Position numbers and translations under genes: made by a program. Under the pieces are notes generated by a model, which worked only from the letters and a program-made list of their open reading frames with translations, was not told the DNA's origin and made no database searches. This document shows, one piece after another, positions 43,543-52,598 of a stretch of 64,000 bases of DNA. The stretch spans positions 62,001 through 126,000 of the forward strand of contig CANIKO010000008.1 in assembly GCA_947468275.1 (NCBI GenBank). Reading direction: 5' to 3'. This DNA is from Bacteroidota bacterium (GTDB lineage Bacteria; Bacteroidota; Bacteroidia; NS11-12g; UBA9320). Numbering within the stretch: the stretch's first letter is position 1; each line of letters opens with the position of its first letter.

Positions 43543-44487
43543 CTATCCTATTTCTTTTACGTTATCCGCAGGTTTTAATTCATAATGCCCTTGACCAATA
43601 ACAGAATCACGTTCAATATGTCGTGGTCCTTCAATAGTCCATTTCCCTAAATCTTTGCTATCAAAACGGCAAGTATTACATATAAAATCCTTTACTTCAC
43701 CATATTGGTCCTTGCGACCAGTTACTCTGTAAATTTCATCTCCAAACATCCATACGACAGCTTCACCTGAACATTTATCACACTTACAATGAGCATTCAT
43801 GGGATTTAGAAACCAAACACGGCTTTTAAATCTAAATGTTTTATCTGTCAAAGCTCCAACAGGGCAAACATCAATAACATTACCACTAAATTCATTTTCA
43901 ATTGAATTTTGAATATACGTTCCTATTTCTGAATGATCCCCGCGATTTAATACCCCATGCACTCTGTCATCGGTAATTTGATCGACCGTATTTACACATC
44001 TGTAACATAATATACAACGTGTCATGTGCAATTGAATATTTGGACCAATGTCTATTTTTTCGAAGGTACGTTTTTCTTCTTCGTATCTTGAACCCGAAGC
44101 TCCATGTTCAAAAGCTAAATTTTGTAAATCACATTCTCCTGCTTGATCACAAATTGGACAATCCAAAGGATGATTGATTAATAAAAATTCAACAACTCCC
44201 TTACGGGCATCCATTACCTTAGCACTAGTTTTATTGCCCACTTCCATTCCATCCATAACTGGTGTGGAACAGCTTGCTACAAGCTTTGGCATTGGGCGTG
44301 GATCTTTTTCAGAACCTTTGGTTACTTCCACCAAACAGGTTCGGCATTTCCCTCCACTTATATCCAATTTACTATAATAGCACATTGCAGGTGGTACCAA
44401 GTCGCCACCAATTTGGCGTGCTGCATTTAGTATCGTAGTTCCTTCTGCTACCTCAATGGTATGTCCGTCAATTGTTACTTTTGGCAT
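43543..44487 (-). CDS. nuoG: NADH-quinone oxidoreductase subunit G, short form without molybdopterin-like domain
   Basis: 314 residues, against 700-900 for most NuoG. It keeps the [2Fe-2S] domain (CYYSKLDISGGKCRTCLVEV, CSTP), the His-ligated cluster (HPLDCPICDQAGECDLQ), the [4Fe-4S] motif CILCYRCVNTV with CPVGALTD, and a final domain with CKCDKCSGEAV. The large molybdopterin-oxidoreductase-like domain is missing. The stop is followed at once by nuoH, with no leftover coding sequence, so this looks like a genuine short form and not a frameshift. I believe other Bacteroidota share it. Confidence 0.92.
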   Translation of the reverse strand: MPKVTIDGHTIEVAEGTTILNAARQIGGDLVPPAMCYYSKLDISGGKCRTCLVEVTKGSEKDPRPMPKLVASCSTPVMDGMEVGNKTSAKVMDARKGVVEFLLINHPLDCPICDQAGECDLQNLAFEHGASGSRYEEEKRTFEKIDIGPNIQLHMTRCILCYRCVNTVDQITDDRVHGVLNRGDHSEIGTYIQNSIENEFSGNVIDVCPVGALTDKTFRFKSRVWFLNPMNAHCKCDKCSGEAVVWMFGDEIYRVTGRKDQYGEVKDFICNTCRFDSKDLGKWTIEGPRHIERDSVIGQGHYELKPADNVKEIG

Positions 44488-44491
44488 CTTA

Positions 44492-45835
44492 TTATACTGC
44501 TAATTCAGGTTCTTTTACCAAACCATAATTTTTTTCTAAACACTTTATTGGCTCATTAATGTGCCACTCAAATTCTTCGCGGAAATGACGAATTGCTGCG
44601 GCCACTGGCCAAGCTGCGGCATCACCTAAAGGACAAATTGTATTTCCTTCGATTTTGCGTTGAACATCCCATAATAAATCAATATCATGCATATGGCCAT
44701 GACCATTTTCAATACGATGTAATACTTTTTCCATCCATCCCGTTCCTTCACGACATGGACTACATTGTCCACAACTTTCATGATGATAAAATCTTGTAAA
44801 ATTCCAAGTGTTGCGAACAATGCATTGGTCTTCATCAAATACTATAAACCCTCCTGAGCCCAACATACTTCCAGTTGCAAAACCACCATCGGCCAAAGAT
44901 TCATAACTCATTAATCTTTGTTCGCCAGCGGCCGTTTTTGTAACTAAATAATGAGGTAAAATAGGAACAGAGGAACCTCCTGGAACGCACGCTTTTAATC
45001 TTTTGCCTCCTTTTATTCCGCCACAGTATTCGTCTGAGTATAAAAATTCTTCTACGGATAATCCTAATTCAATTTCATACACTCCCGGCTTAGTAATATT
45101 GCCACAAGCCGAAATAAGTTTAGTACCAGTACTTCTTCCAATACCAATTTTTGCATATTCATCACCACCATTATTTATAATTGAAACTACTGAGGCTAAA
45201 GTTTCTACATTATTAACAACTGAAGGGCATTGCCACAATCCTTTAACTGCAGGAAATGGTGGCTTCATTCTTGGATTTCCACGTTTTCCTTCTAAAGATT
45301 CTATAAGTGCTGTTTCCTCACCACAGATATAAGCTCCGGCTCCAGGAGTAACATATAAATCTAAATTAAATCCACTACCTTTAATATTTTTACCTAACCA
45401 TCCATTGCTATATGCTTCAGCAATCGCTTTCTCTAAAATACGAAGAATCCACATAAACTCACCTCGGATATAAATATACGAAGTGTTACATCCCAATGCA
45501 TAACTAGATAAAATCATCCCCTCAATCAAAAGATGAGGATTTTTTTCCATCAAATAGCGATCTTTAAATGTACCAGGCTCAGATTCATCTGCATTACAAA
45601 GCAAATAGCGAGGAACCCCTTCAGGTTTGGCAATAAAACTCCACTTCATTCCTGCGGGAAATCCTGCTCCACCTCTACCTCTTAGTCCAGATTTTTTAAC
45701 TTCCTCCACCACTTCATCTGGTGTCATTTTTTTTAAAGCTTTTTCAACCGCTTCATATCCACCTTCTTTTCGGTATACATCGTAGGTATTAATACCCTCA
45801 ACATTTATCTTTTCAAGTAATATTTTCCGTCCCAT
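44492..45835 (-). CDS. nuoF: NADH-quinone oxidoreductase subunit F (NADH/FMN-binding)
   Basis: 447 residues. The FMN/NADH-binding glycine-rich motif GLRGRGGAGFPAGMKW (about 50-65), the ICGEETALIESLEGKRGNPRMKPPFPA segment and the N3 [4Fe-4S] ligands ESCGQCSPCREGTGWM are all present. It oxidises NADH at the tip of the peripheral arm. It starts 1 bp after the nuoE stop. Confidence 0.96.
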   Translation of the reverse strand: MGRKILLEKINVEGINTYDVYRKEGGYEAVEKALKKMTPDEVVEEVKKSGLRGRGGAGFPAGMKWSFIAKPEGVPRYLLCNADESEPGTFKDRYLMEKNPHLLIEGMILSSYALGCNTSYIYIRGEFMWILRILEKAIAEAYSNGWLGKNIKGSGFNLDLYVTPGAGAYICGEETALIESLEGKRGNPRMKPPFPAVKGLWQCPSVVNNVETLASVVSIINNGGDEYAKIGIGRSTGTKLISACGNITKPGVYEIELGLSVEEFLYSDEYCGGIKGGKRLKACVPGGSSVPILPHYLVTKTAAGEQRLMSYESLADGGFATGSMLGSGGFIVFDEDQCIVRNTWNFTRFYHHESCGQCSPCREGTGWMEKVLHRIENGHGHMHDIDLLWDVQRKIEGNTICPLGDAAAWPVAAAIRHFREEFEWHINEPIKCLEKNYGLVKEPELAV

Positions 45836-45836
45836 C

Positions 45837-46355
45837 TTAACTATGCATCGTTCTAAATGTTAACAATAAATTATCAACTTTTTCCTCGGTTAAATTCTCA
45901 TAAAAGGTCTCGCCGATTTGCAACATTGGGCCGTATCCACAAGCTCCCAAACATTCTGCTGCTTTTAAGGTAAACATACCATCAGATGTGGTTTCTCCAG
46001 GTTTAATGTTTAAAGTAGTTTCGATATGTTTTAATATTTTTTCTGCACCTACTAGACAGCAAGGTCCTGTATGACAAAATTCAATAACCACTTTTCCGAC
46101 AGGGTTAAGATTATACATACTGTAAAATGAGGCAACCTCATATACTTCAATAGGCTGAATGTGCAAGAGTCTGGAAACATAATCCATCACATCCACACTT
46201 AACCAATTTCCGAACTCTTCCTGAGCCATATGCAAAATTCTCAAAATTGCACTCTTTTGTTTGCCCTCCGGAAATTGTTTTATAATTCTATCAATTTCCT
46301 TTAAGGTTTCTGGTTTGAATTGAATATTACTTTCAGTTGTTTCCATATTATGCAT
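45837..46355 (-). CDS. nuoE: NADH-quinone oxidoreductase subunit E ([2Fe-2S])
   Basis: 172 residues of thioredoxin-like [2Fe-2S] protein. The four cluster ligands are in CHTGPCCLVGAEKI and CLGACGYGP. It partners NuoF. The ATG overlaps the nuoD stop by 8 nt (ATGCATAA); the start could also be the ATG nine bases downstream (METTESN). Confidence 0.94.
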   Translation of the reverse strand: MHNMETTESNIQFKPETLKEIDRIIKQFPEGKQKSAILRILHMAQEEFGNWLSVDVMDYVSRLLHIQPIEVYEVASFYSMYNLNPVGKVVIEFCHTGPCCLVGAEKILKHIETTLNIKPGETTSDGMFTLKAAECLGACGYGPMLQIGETFYENLTEEKVDNLLLTFRTMHS

Positions 46356-47553
46356 CTAATTCTCCGGCTATTACATTTAAACTACTCATGGTTACAATGG
46401 CATCGCTTAACATCGAGCCTTTTATCATTTCAGGATAGGCTTGATAATAAATAAAACAAGGCCTTCTAAAATGAAGTCGGTTAGGTGTTCTGCCTCCGTC
46501 GCTTATTAGATAGAATCCTAATTCACCATTACCACCTTCAACAGCATGATAAACTTCTCCAGATGGAATATCTGTTTCACCCATCACTATTTTAAAATGA
46601 TAGATTAAGGCTTCCATACTGCGATATACTTCCTGTTTTGGAGGCAAATAAAACTCTGGAACATCAGCGTGATAATTACCTGCAGGCATTTTATCCAACG
46701 CCTGACGTATAATCGAAAGGCTTTGGTGAATTTCTTCCTGCCTCACATTAAATCGGTCGAAAGTATCACCGCTTTTACCCACAGGAACTTTAAAATCAAA
46801 ATCTTGATATGATGAATATGGATTCATAACTCTCACATCATAATCAACTCCTGCTGCACGCAAATTTGGTCCAGTAAAACCATAATTTAATGCCCTTTCT
46901 GCACTTATTGGCCCAACGTCTATGGTCCTATCCATAAAAATACGGTTGCGGCACAACATATTTTCAAAATCCTCCAACCGTTTTGGAAACTCTTTTAAAA
47001 ATGCATTAAGTTTATTATATAGCTCTGGACTGAAATCCCTTTCAAATCCACCAATTCGACCAATATTAGTAGTCAATCGAGCACCACAAACTTCCTCAAA
47101 CATGTCATAAATGCGTTCACGTTCCTGAAACAAATAGAAAAACCCTGTTAGGGCGCCTGTATCCACACCAATTACGCAATTACAAACCAAATGATCAGAG
47201 ATTCTTGCAAGTTCCATAATTATAACTCGCATGTAATCCACACGTTTAGGAACTTCAATACCTATCAATTTCTCTACTGTCATATCCCATCCTAAATTAT
47301 TAATGGGGGATGAACAATAATTTAACCTATCTGTTAAAGTGGTAATTTGATTAAAAGGTCTTCTTTCGGCTATTTTTTCAAAAGCCCTATGAATATATCC
47401 AACAGTTTGCTCCGCACTTTGAATACGTTCACCATCCATGGTTAATACATTCTGAAAAATTCCATGAGTAGCAGGATGGGTTGGACCAAGGTTTAGAGTA
47501 GCCAACTCTCCGTCCATACTATCTTTAGCAACTATTTGTTGTGATTTATCCAT
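46348..47553 (-). CDS. nuoD: NADH-quinone oxidoreductase subunit D
   Basis: 401 residues, the hydrogenase-large-subunit homologue that lines the quinone site. Motifs LGPTHPATHGIFQNVL, GYIHRAFEKIAERRPFNQI, GALTGFFYLFQERERIYDMFE and the C-terminal VIAGELDA are standard. NuoC is separate, not fused. It overlaps nuoC by 8 nt (ATGGATAA) and nuoE by 8 nt. Confidence 0.96.
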   Translation of the reverse strand: MDKSQQIVAKDSMDGELATLNLGPTHPATHGIFQNVLTMDGERIQSAEQTVGYIHRAFEKIAERRPFNQITTLTDRLNYCSSPINNLGWDMTVEKLIGIEVPKRVDYMRVIIMELARISDHLVCNCVIGVDTGALTGFFYLFQERERIYDMFEEVCGARLTTNIGRIGGFERDFSPELYNKLNAFLKEFPKRLEDFENMLCRNRIFMDRTIDVGPISAERALNYGFTGPNLRAAGVDYDVRVMNPYSSYQDFDFKVPVGKSGDTFDRFNVRQEEIHQSLSIIRQALDKMPAGNYHADVPEFYLPPKQEVYRSMEALIYHFKIVMGETDIPSGEVYHAVEGGNGELGFYLISDGGRTPNRLHFRRPCFIYYQAYPEMIKGSMLSDAIVTMSSLNVIAGELDA

Positions 47554-48106
47554 GGTTATTACCTTTAGCTAAAGCTTTTTTATTATCAAACGTTACACTT
47601 TCATTTCCAATCCTTCCAAAAAACCTATCGTCTTTATCAGTGCGAGTCGCATCTTCCATTGGGTACTCTTTACGCATTGGAAAATAATCCATTTCGTCCA
47701 TATTTAATATGCGTTTCAAGTTAGGATGTCCTTCAAAAATAATTCCGTAGAAATCAAAAGTTTCCCGTTCCATCCAATTGGCTGCTGAATAAATATCGCA
47801 TATAGTTGGAACATTAATATTTTCACGCCCCACAAAGGTTTTTAATCTCAGTCTGAAATTAGCTTCTAAATTGTGAAGGTGATAAACCACTGCAAACTCA
47901 CGGTTGCCCTGATTAGGATATTGAACTCCACATATATCGGTTAAAAAGATAAAATTCATTTGCTCATCATCTTTGAGCCAATGAACTAATGCCTTTAAAT
48001 TTTGAGGAGCAATTTCTAAAGTTAATAAACCAAAAGGTTCGGAGGAAGCTTCAGTTATTCCCGGAAATCGAGATTCTATTGCATTTATTAGTAATTCTTT
48101 ATCCAC
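47546..48106 (-). CDS. nuoC: NADH-quinone oxidoreductase subunit C
   Basis: 186 residues. The 30-kDa subunit signature ERETFDFYGIIFEGHPNLKRILNMDEMDYFPMRKEYPM is present at about 122-160. It is a structural part of the peripheral arm. It starts 4 bp after nuoB. Confidence 0.95.
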   Translation of the reverse strand: MDKELLINAIESRFPGITEASSEPFGLLTLEIAPQNLKALVHWLKDDEQMNFIFLTDICGVQYPNQGNREFAVVYHLHNLEANFRLRLKTFVGRENINVPTICDIYSAANWMERETFDFYGIIFEGHPNLKRILNMDEMDYFPMRKEYPMEDATRTDKDDRFFGRIGNESVTFDNKKALAKGNNHG

Positions 48107-48110
48107 CGCT

Positions 48111-48653
48111 TTATTTAATATTATACGATTCTAGTAAGGTTTTATACTCTTGAGTATAGCGTCGACGCAGGCTTTCTTCCTTTACAAGTTCCTGTATGTG
48201 CATCACACCATCTATAATTTGCTCAGGGCGAGGTGGACATCCTGGGACATAAACATCAACAGGAATCACCTTATCAATACCCTGCAACACGCTGTATGAA
48301 TCAAATATACCACCACTACTAGCACAAGCACCAACGGCTATTACCCATTTTGGCTCGGCCATTTGCTCATAAACTTGACGAAGTATTGGTCCCATCTTTT
48401 TTGATATAGTTCCCATTACCATTAATAAATCGGCCTGACGTGGAGAAAAACTTAAACGTTCCATTCCAAAACGCGCCATATCATAATTAGAACTCATGGT
48501 TCCCATAAATTCAATACCGCAACAAGAAGTAGCAAAAGGTAATGGCCAAACTGAATTTGCACGAGCTAATCCAATGACATCCCCTATTTTGGTGGCAAAA
48601 AATCCCTCACCTTCTAATCCTTGCGGAGCATCTGCTATTTTTATTTCTGACAT
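48111..48653 (-). CDS. nuoB: NADH-quinone oxidoreductase subunit B
   Basis: 180 residues with the four ligands of cluster N2: the Cys pair in TSCCGIEFMG, GACASSGG and PGCPPRPEQI. N2 is the last cluster before quinone. It starts 62 bp after the nuoA stop; a small CGAA/TTCG hairpin lies in that gap. Confidence 0.96.
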   Translation of the reverse strand: MSEIKIADAPQGLEGEGFFATKIGDVIGLARANSVWPLPFATSCCGIEFMGTMSSNYDMARFGMERLSFSPRQADLLMVMGTISKKMGPILRQVYEQMAEPKWVIAVGACASSGGIFDSYSVLQGIDKVIPVDVYVPGCPPRPEQIIDGVMHIQELVKEESLRRRYTQEYKTLLESYNIK

Positions 48654-48715
48654 TTGATAACTAGTTCTCTACTATTTTTTGATTATATGAATTATCGAAT
48701 CTTCGATTTACTTTA

Positions 48716-49081
48716 TTATTTGTCCCACTCGAGTGCACCTTTTTTCAAAACATAAAAATAACCCACCAAAAAGAAGCCTACAAACATAAGAACAGCTAAA
48801 AATCCTTCTGCACCCATTTCTTTAAAATTAACTGCATAAGGATAGAAGAAAATTATCTCGACGTCGAACAGAACAAATAAAATCGCAATCATAAAATACT
48901 TAACCGAAAAAGGAATACGAGCATTTCCATGGGCTTCAACTCCGCATTCAAAATTTTCAGTCTTATTATTAGAATTCCTATTGGGTCCTAGAAGGTGTGT
49001 GGCAACCAATACAAAAGCTACGAAACCCAAGGCTACAATGGCTTGAATAAGTATTGGCAAATAATCGGCAGGTACGTTCAT
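48716..49081 (-). CDS. nuoA: NADH-quinone oxidoreductase subunit A
   Basis: 121 residues, three TM segments, with the conserved loop ENFECGVEAHGNARIPFSVKYF containing the Cys near the quinone path, and FDVEIIFFYPYAV. It is the first gene of the nuo operon and lies behind a good promoter match. Confidence 0.96.
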   Translation of the reverse strand: MNVPADYLPILIQAIVALGFVAFVLVATHLLGPNRNSNNKTENFECGVEAHGNARIPFSVKYFMIAILFVLFDVEIIFFYPYAVNFKEMGAEGFLAVLMFVGFFLVGYFYVLKKGALEWDK

Positions 49082-49100
49082 TTGATACTATAAAGTGCTG

Positions 49101-49131
49101 CGAAATTAATTGAAATTACATAACCAACAAA
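49101..49131 (-). promoter_or_regulatory. nuoA: Promoter of the nuoA-N operon: TTTG-N19-TAATTTCG
   Basis: On the minus strand, TTTG (49131-49128) and TAATTTCG (49108-49101, one mismatch to TAnnTTTG) are 19 bases apart and end 19 bases before ATG 49081. The rest of the 213-bp gap to mtgA holds nothing I recognise. Confidence 0.45.
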
Positions 49132-49294
49132 GGTTATTTATAACTGTTTTTCTGATTTTGGTCAGTAATTATTTAACCAAGGAAATGTCAAATATTCTGA
49201 TGTAAAAAGGGGCAATGAATAATGCTTAATTAACTATAGAAATAGGATAAATGGAGAGTAAAATTGAATTTTAGTCCACCGAACAACAACTCTA

Positions 49295-50014
49295 CTAATC
49301 GGCATTGGGCGGATTATCATAATCTAGTTTTCCTCCCCAATGACGCATTTGACGCAATGCAAAACTTTGTCGCTTTTGAGTATAATGGCTAGGACGGGTG
49401 GCCGAAAATTTTCTCGGATTTGGTAAAATCGCAGCTATGCCTGCAGCCTGCTGATTGGTAAGATTGGCTGCTGATTTATGAAAATAATGTTGCGATGCCG
49501 CTTCGGCACCATAAATACCATCGCCCATTTCTATGATATTCAGGTACACTTCCATAATACGCTCCTTACTCCAAAATATTTCTATTAAAAAAGTAAAATA
49601 AACTTCAAGCCCCTTTCGAAGCCAGCTTCGGCCTTGCCAAAGAAAAAGATTTTTAGCTGTTTGTTGGCTGATGGTGCTGGCTCCCCGTTTTCTTTTTTTC
49701 CATTTGTTTTCAGCCATGGCTTTTTTGATAGCCGTAAAATCAAATCCATTGTGTACTAAAAAATTTTGATCTTCAGTGCATACCACTGCCAATTGCAAAT
49801 TATTTGAAATATTATCAATCGACTCCCAATCCTTTTCAAGTTTGATTTCTTCTCCTTTAGCTTTCTGCTCAATACATCTTGTTACCATTAAAGGCGTTAC
49901 TGGAACAGGAATCCATTTAAAAAGAATAACCAACAACAAGGTGATGGCAAAAAAATACATCACCACTTTTTTAATAATATTCCAAATTACAAGGCTAGCC
50001 AAAAACTTAAACAT
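49295..50014 (-). CDS. mtgA: Monofunctional peptidoglycan transglycosylase
   Basis: 239 residues. One N-terminal TM segment (about 12-33) is followed by a GT51 domain: CTEDQNFLVHNGFD with the catalytic Glu, RGASTISQQTAKNLFLWQGRSW, and ERIMEVYLNIIEMGDGIYGAEAAS. It polymerises lipid II into glycan strands without a transpeptidase domain. A TAGATTTG element ends only 4 bases before the ATG. Confidence 0.94.
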   Translation of the reverse strand: MFKFLASLVIWNIIKKVVMYFFAITLLLVILFKWIPVPVTPLMVTRCIEQKAKGEEIKLEKDWESIDNISNNLQLAVVCTEDQNFLVHNGFDFTAIKKAMAENKWKKRKRGASTISQQTAKNLFLWQGRSWLRKGLEVYFTFLIEIFWSKERIMEVYLNIIEMGDGIYGAEAASQHYFHKSAANLTNQQAAGIAAILPNPRKFSATRPSHYTQKRQSFALRQMRHWGGKLDYDNPPNAD

Positions 50015-50018
50015 GCTG

Positions 50019-50026
50019 CAAATCTA
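50019..50026 (-). promoter_or_regulatory. mtgA: -7 element TAGATTTG of mtgA
   Basis: A perfect TAnnTTTG match lies 4 bases before ATG 50014, implying a leaderless mRNA if it is used. Confidence 0.4.
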
Positions 50027-50108
50027 AAAACTTTATATAAAGTGTTATCTTAGAATTAACCACAGGTGTCCAGTCTAATTCCATTTTTAAACCATCGCTA
50101 AATAAACT

Positions 50109-50116
50109 TATTTTTG
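50109..50116 (+). promoter_or_regulatory. -7 element TATTTTTG of the DedA gene
   Basis: A perfect TAnnTTTG match lies 5 bases before ATG 50122. Confidence 0.4.
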
Positions 50117-50121
50117 CCGCC

Positions 50122-50769
50122 ATGGATTTTTTACACACCTTTATTAATTCTTTTCTTCATTTAGATAAAACCCTTGGAGATATTATTGCAGATTTTGGCC
50201 CTTGGACCTATGCTATATTATTTGCTATAATATTTATTGAAACTGGTTTGGTGGTAATGCCCTTTTTACCAGGTGATTCACTACTGTTTATGGCTGGTAG
50301 CTTTGCAGCTTTGGGAAGTTTAAATATAGGTTTCCTCATTTTACTGCTCATAATTGCAGCAGTCTTGGGCGATAATACAAATTATTTTGTAGGACGTTTT
50401 TTGGGCCATAAAGCTATAAAATGGAAATTGAGGGGAAGGCAATTGGTAAACCCTAAATACATAGAAAAATCAGAGAAATTTTATGAAAAATACGGTGTTA
50501 AAACAATCATTTTAGCACGATTTGTTCCTATTGTTCGCACCTTCGCCCCTTTTGTGGCAGGAGTTGGAGAGATGAAATACAGCCGGTTTTTACCCTTCGA
50601 TATTTTAGGTGGTATACTCTGGGTAAGTATTGCTACGTTAGCCGGTTATTGGTTTGGTGGAATGGAAGTAGTAAAAAAGAATTTTGAACTTGTAGTTATA
50701 GGTATAATTTTTATTTCAGTATTACCTATTATTATTGAAGTGCTTAGAAACAAAGGCAAAAAAGTATAG
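50122..50769 (+). CDS. DedA-family inner-membrane protein
   Basis: 215 residues with the DedA/SNARE-associated pattern: ETGLVVMPFLPGDSLLFMAGSFAA (about 47-70), the re-entrant-loop region NTNYFVGRFLGHKA, and the conserved Arg in FVPIVRTFAPFVAGVGEMKYSRF. Proteins of this family transport or flip lipid carriers such as undecaprenyl phosphate or phospholipids and depend on the proton motive force; which lipid is moved here is not shown. It stands alone, divergent from mtgA, another cell-wall gene. Confidence 0.9.
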   Translation: MDFLHTFINSFLHLDKTLGDIIADFGPWTYAILFAIIFIETGLVVMPFLPGDSLLFMAGSFAALGSLNIGFLILLLIIAAVLGDNTNYFVGRFLGHKAIKWKLRGRQLVNPKYIEKSEKFYEKYGVKTIILARFVPIVRTFAPFVAGVGEMKYSRFLPFDILGGILWVSIATLAGYWFGGMEVVKKNFELVVIGIIFISVLPIIIEVLRNKGKKV

Positions 50770-50860
50770 TTCAGTCTTTTTTTAAGCGTATATAAAAACA
50801 AACTTAGCAATAATCCGAAGTTATTTTATAACATTGCACAATAATTAATTATTATAAATC

Positions 50861-51814
50861 ATGTCAGACGATCAAAATCAACCAATTAGAGAAGAAAACG
50901 AAAAGAAAAAACCACTTTTTGGGGCTACATTTTCAATCCTATTAGTACTTTCACTTTGTGTAAACGGTTTTTTGTACTACAAATATTACAAAAGCACACA
51001 TGCAGAGGATGGACAAACTTATGAAGCTATCTATAAAAGCGCCATGGTTAAACATAATTCCGAAAAAACTGAGCTTAACCGTGAATTGGAAGAGATTAAA
51101 GCCAAATTAGAAGAAGCTATTCAGAATAATACAGGCCTTGCTGGAACAAATAGTGAGTTAGAGGCTAAATTAGATGCTAAAACTTTGGAATTAGCAAAAA
51201 AAATAAAATCGGGAGGAATAGCTAATCCTAAAGCATTGCGTGAAGCAAAAGCTGAAATTGAGCGATTGAAAGATCTTTACCAAGCCTTAATGACTAAAGA
51301 TGAAACTTTGATGGCTTCAAACCGAGATTTAGCTGCAAAAGTATTAGAAACTGAAACTGCTGTGGAGGAGGCAAAAACTAAAGCCCAAACATTGGAAGAA
51401 CAAAAAAACGTTCTTGATGAAAAGGTTAGAAACAGTAGCCTAAGTGTAGCCGATTTAAAGGTGGTTGGAGTTATGACCAAAAACTCTAAAGACGAAGAAA
51501 CCTTTAAAGCGAATAAAATTAAAAAATTAAAAATAACCTTTACCATTTTACAAAATGAATTGGTGGAGCCTGGTAACAAGGATATAGTTATTCGATTAAT
51601 TGGAATTAACAATGAAGTATTAACGAATGATAATGAAAAGTTAATGGATACTGAAAAATTATCTTCCATGACCGAAACAGTTGATTTTCAGAATGAGTTA
51701 GTAAAAACAACTGTATTTTACAACCAAAAAGCCTCTTTTAAAAAGGGAACCTATACCATAGAGTTAATTAATAACAATAAACTAATGGGCCGAGCGGCCT
51801 TTATTTTAAGGTAA
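50861..51814 (+). CDS. Membrane-anchored coiled-coil protein of unknown function
   Basis: 317 residues. A charged cytoplasmic N-terminus (1-23) is followed by one TM segment (about 25-43, FSILLVLSLCVNGFLYYKYY), a long coiled coil (about 55-195, repeated E-L-x-A-K-L and EAKTKAQTLEEQKNVL heptads), and a beta-rich C-terminal domain (about 205-317, KLKITFTILQNELVEPGNKDIVIRLIG, KGTYTIELINNNKLMGRAAF). The layout suggests a periplasmic spacer with a binding domain. I know no named family. A perfect bidirectional terminator lies 10 bp after the stop. Confidence 0.75.
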   Translation: MSDDQNQPIREENEKKKPLFGATFSILLVLSLCVNGFLYYKYYKSTHAEDGQTYEAIYKSAMVKHNSEKTELNRELEEIKAKLEEAIQNNTGLAGTNSELEAKLDAKTLELAKKIKSGGIANPKALREAKAEIERLKDLYQALMTKDETLMASNRDLAAKVLETETAVEEAKTKAQTLEEQKNVLDEKVRNSSLSVADLKVVGVMTKNSKDEETFKANKIKKLKITFTILQNELVEPGNKDIVIRLIGINNEVLTNDNEKLMDTEKLSSMTETVDFQNELVKTTVFYNQKASFKKGTYTIELINNNKLMGRAAFILR

Positions 51815-51824
51815 TTGCCACATA

Positions 51825-51884
51825 AATTATTCCATAAAAAAAAAGGTCTCAAAATTTTGAGACCTTTTTTTTTATGGAATAATT
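51825..51884. terminator. Bidirectional terminator, perfect 60-nt palindrome
   Basis: Each half is the exact reverse complement of the other across 30 bases: AATTATTCCAT, nine A, then GGTCTCAAAA, mirrored by TTTTGAGACC, nine T and ATGGAATAATT. The GC-bearing stem GGTCTC/GAGACC is followed by nine T on both strands. It lies between two convergent genes ending at 51814 and 51895. Confidence 0.9.
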
Positions 51885-51894
51885 AGAATGACTA

Positions 51895-52335
51895 TTATTT
51901 TTTAACCCTTACACAATTCATACCTTTTAATCCAGGCTCTAACTCAAAGGTTACAATATCATTTTCAACAACAGGCTGCAATAAACCGTTAACGTGAAAG
52001 AAGAATTTATCCTGATTTTTCTGTTCTATGATGAAACCAAAGCCTTTATCATTATTATAAAAATCAACTTTACCTGTATAAATAACTGGACCAGTATCTT
52101 CACGTTTAGGAATACCGATTTCAATGTTATCAGCTATAATCGATGTTTTTTTAGATGGATCAGGTGGTGTGCTAGAAATCATACCATTTTCATCTACATA
52201 AGCTATCATATTTTCAAATATACCAGGACCCGCATTGGCACGACGCATCTCTGTTTTTGCTTGTTTGTCCTGACGTTTTTTTAAACGCTTTTTTTCTTTT
52301 TCTTTCTTGTTAAATGTTTCTTGAGTTTTGCCCAT
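51895..52335 (-). CDS. Cold-shock-domain protein with basic N-terminal extension
   Basis: 146 residues. Residues 1-35 are strongly basic with long Lys/Arg runs (KEKEKKRLKKRQDKQAK). A linker follows. Residues about 84-146 form a cold-shock domain with RNP motifs adapted as GKVDFYNNDKGFGFI and DKFFFHVNGL, then VTFELEPGLKGMNCVRV. It is likely an RNA chaperone. The 263-bp stretch upstream, before lysA, has no gene I can support and may include a long leader. Confidence 0.85.
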   Translation of the reverse strand: MGKTQETFNKKEKEKKRLKKRQDKQAKTEMRRANAGPGIFENMIAYVDENGMISSTPPDPSKKTSIIADNIEIGIPKREDTGPVIYTGKVDFYNNDKGFGFIIEQKNQDKFFFHVNGLLQPVVENDIVTFELEPGLKGMNCVRVKK

Positions 52336-52598
52336 TTTATAATGTTAAATATTAAATTAATGTATTGAATGAATAAGTTACTACCACCAAATACGAAACC
52401 GAAAAAAGCAATTTAAAATTGAGATTTAACGAAAAAGCGTTAGAATATTTGTAACAGCTAAATAAGAATATATATTGAACTTTATTCAGGCCATAAAATT
52501 ACAATTTATTTTGAGATTTAAAAAACAGAATGATTGAACTCTATTTTTGTAATTCGATTAGCAAAAATGAAGCAGTAAGAGTTAACATCTATCAATTA

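Noticed and set aside
43543-44487. nuoG frameshift or truncation
   Set aside because: The next gene starts 3 bp after the stop and no remnant of the missing domain exists, so it looks like a genuine short form.
51825-51884. Insertion-sequence end or attachment site
   Set aside because: The core stem with T-runs on both sides between two convergent stops is fully explained as a bidirectional terminator.
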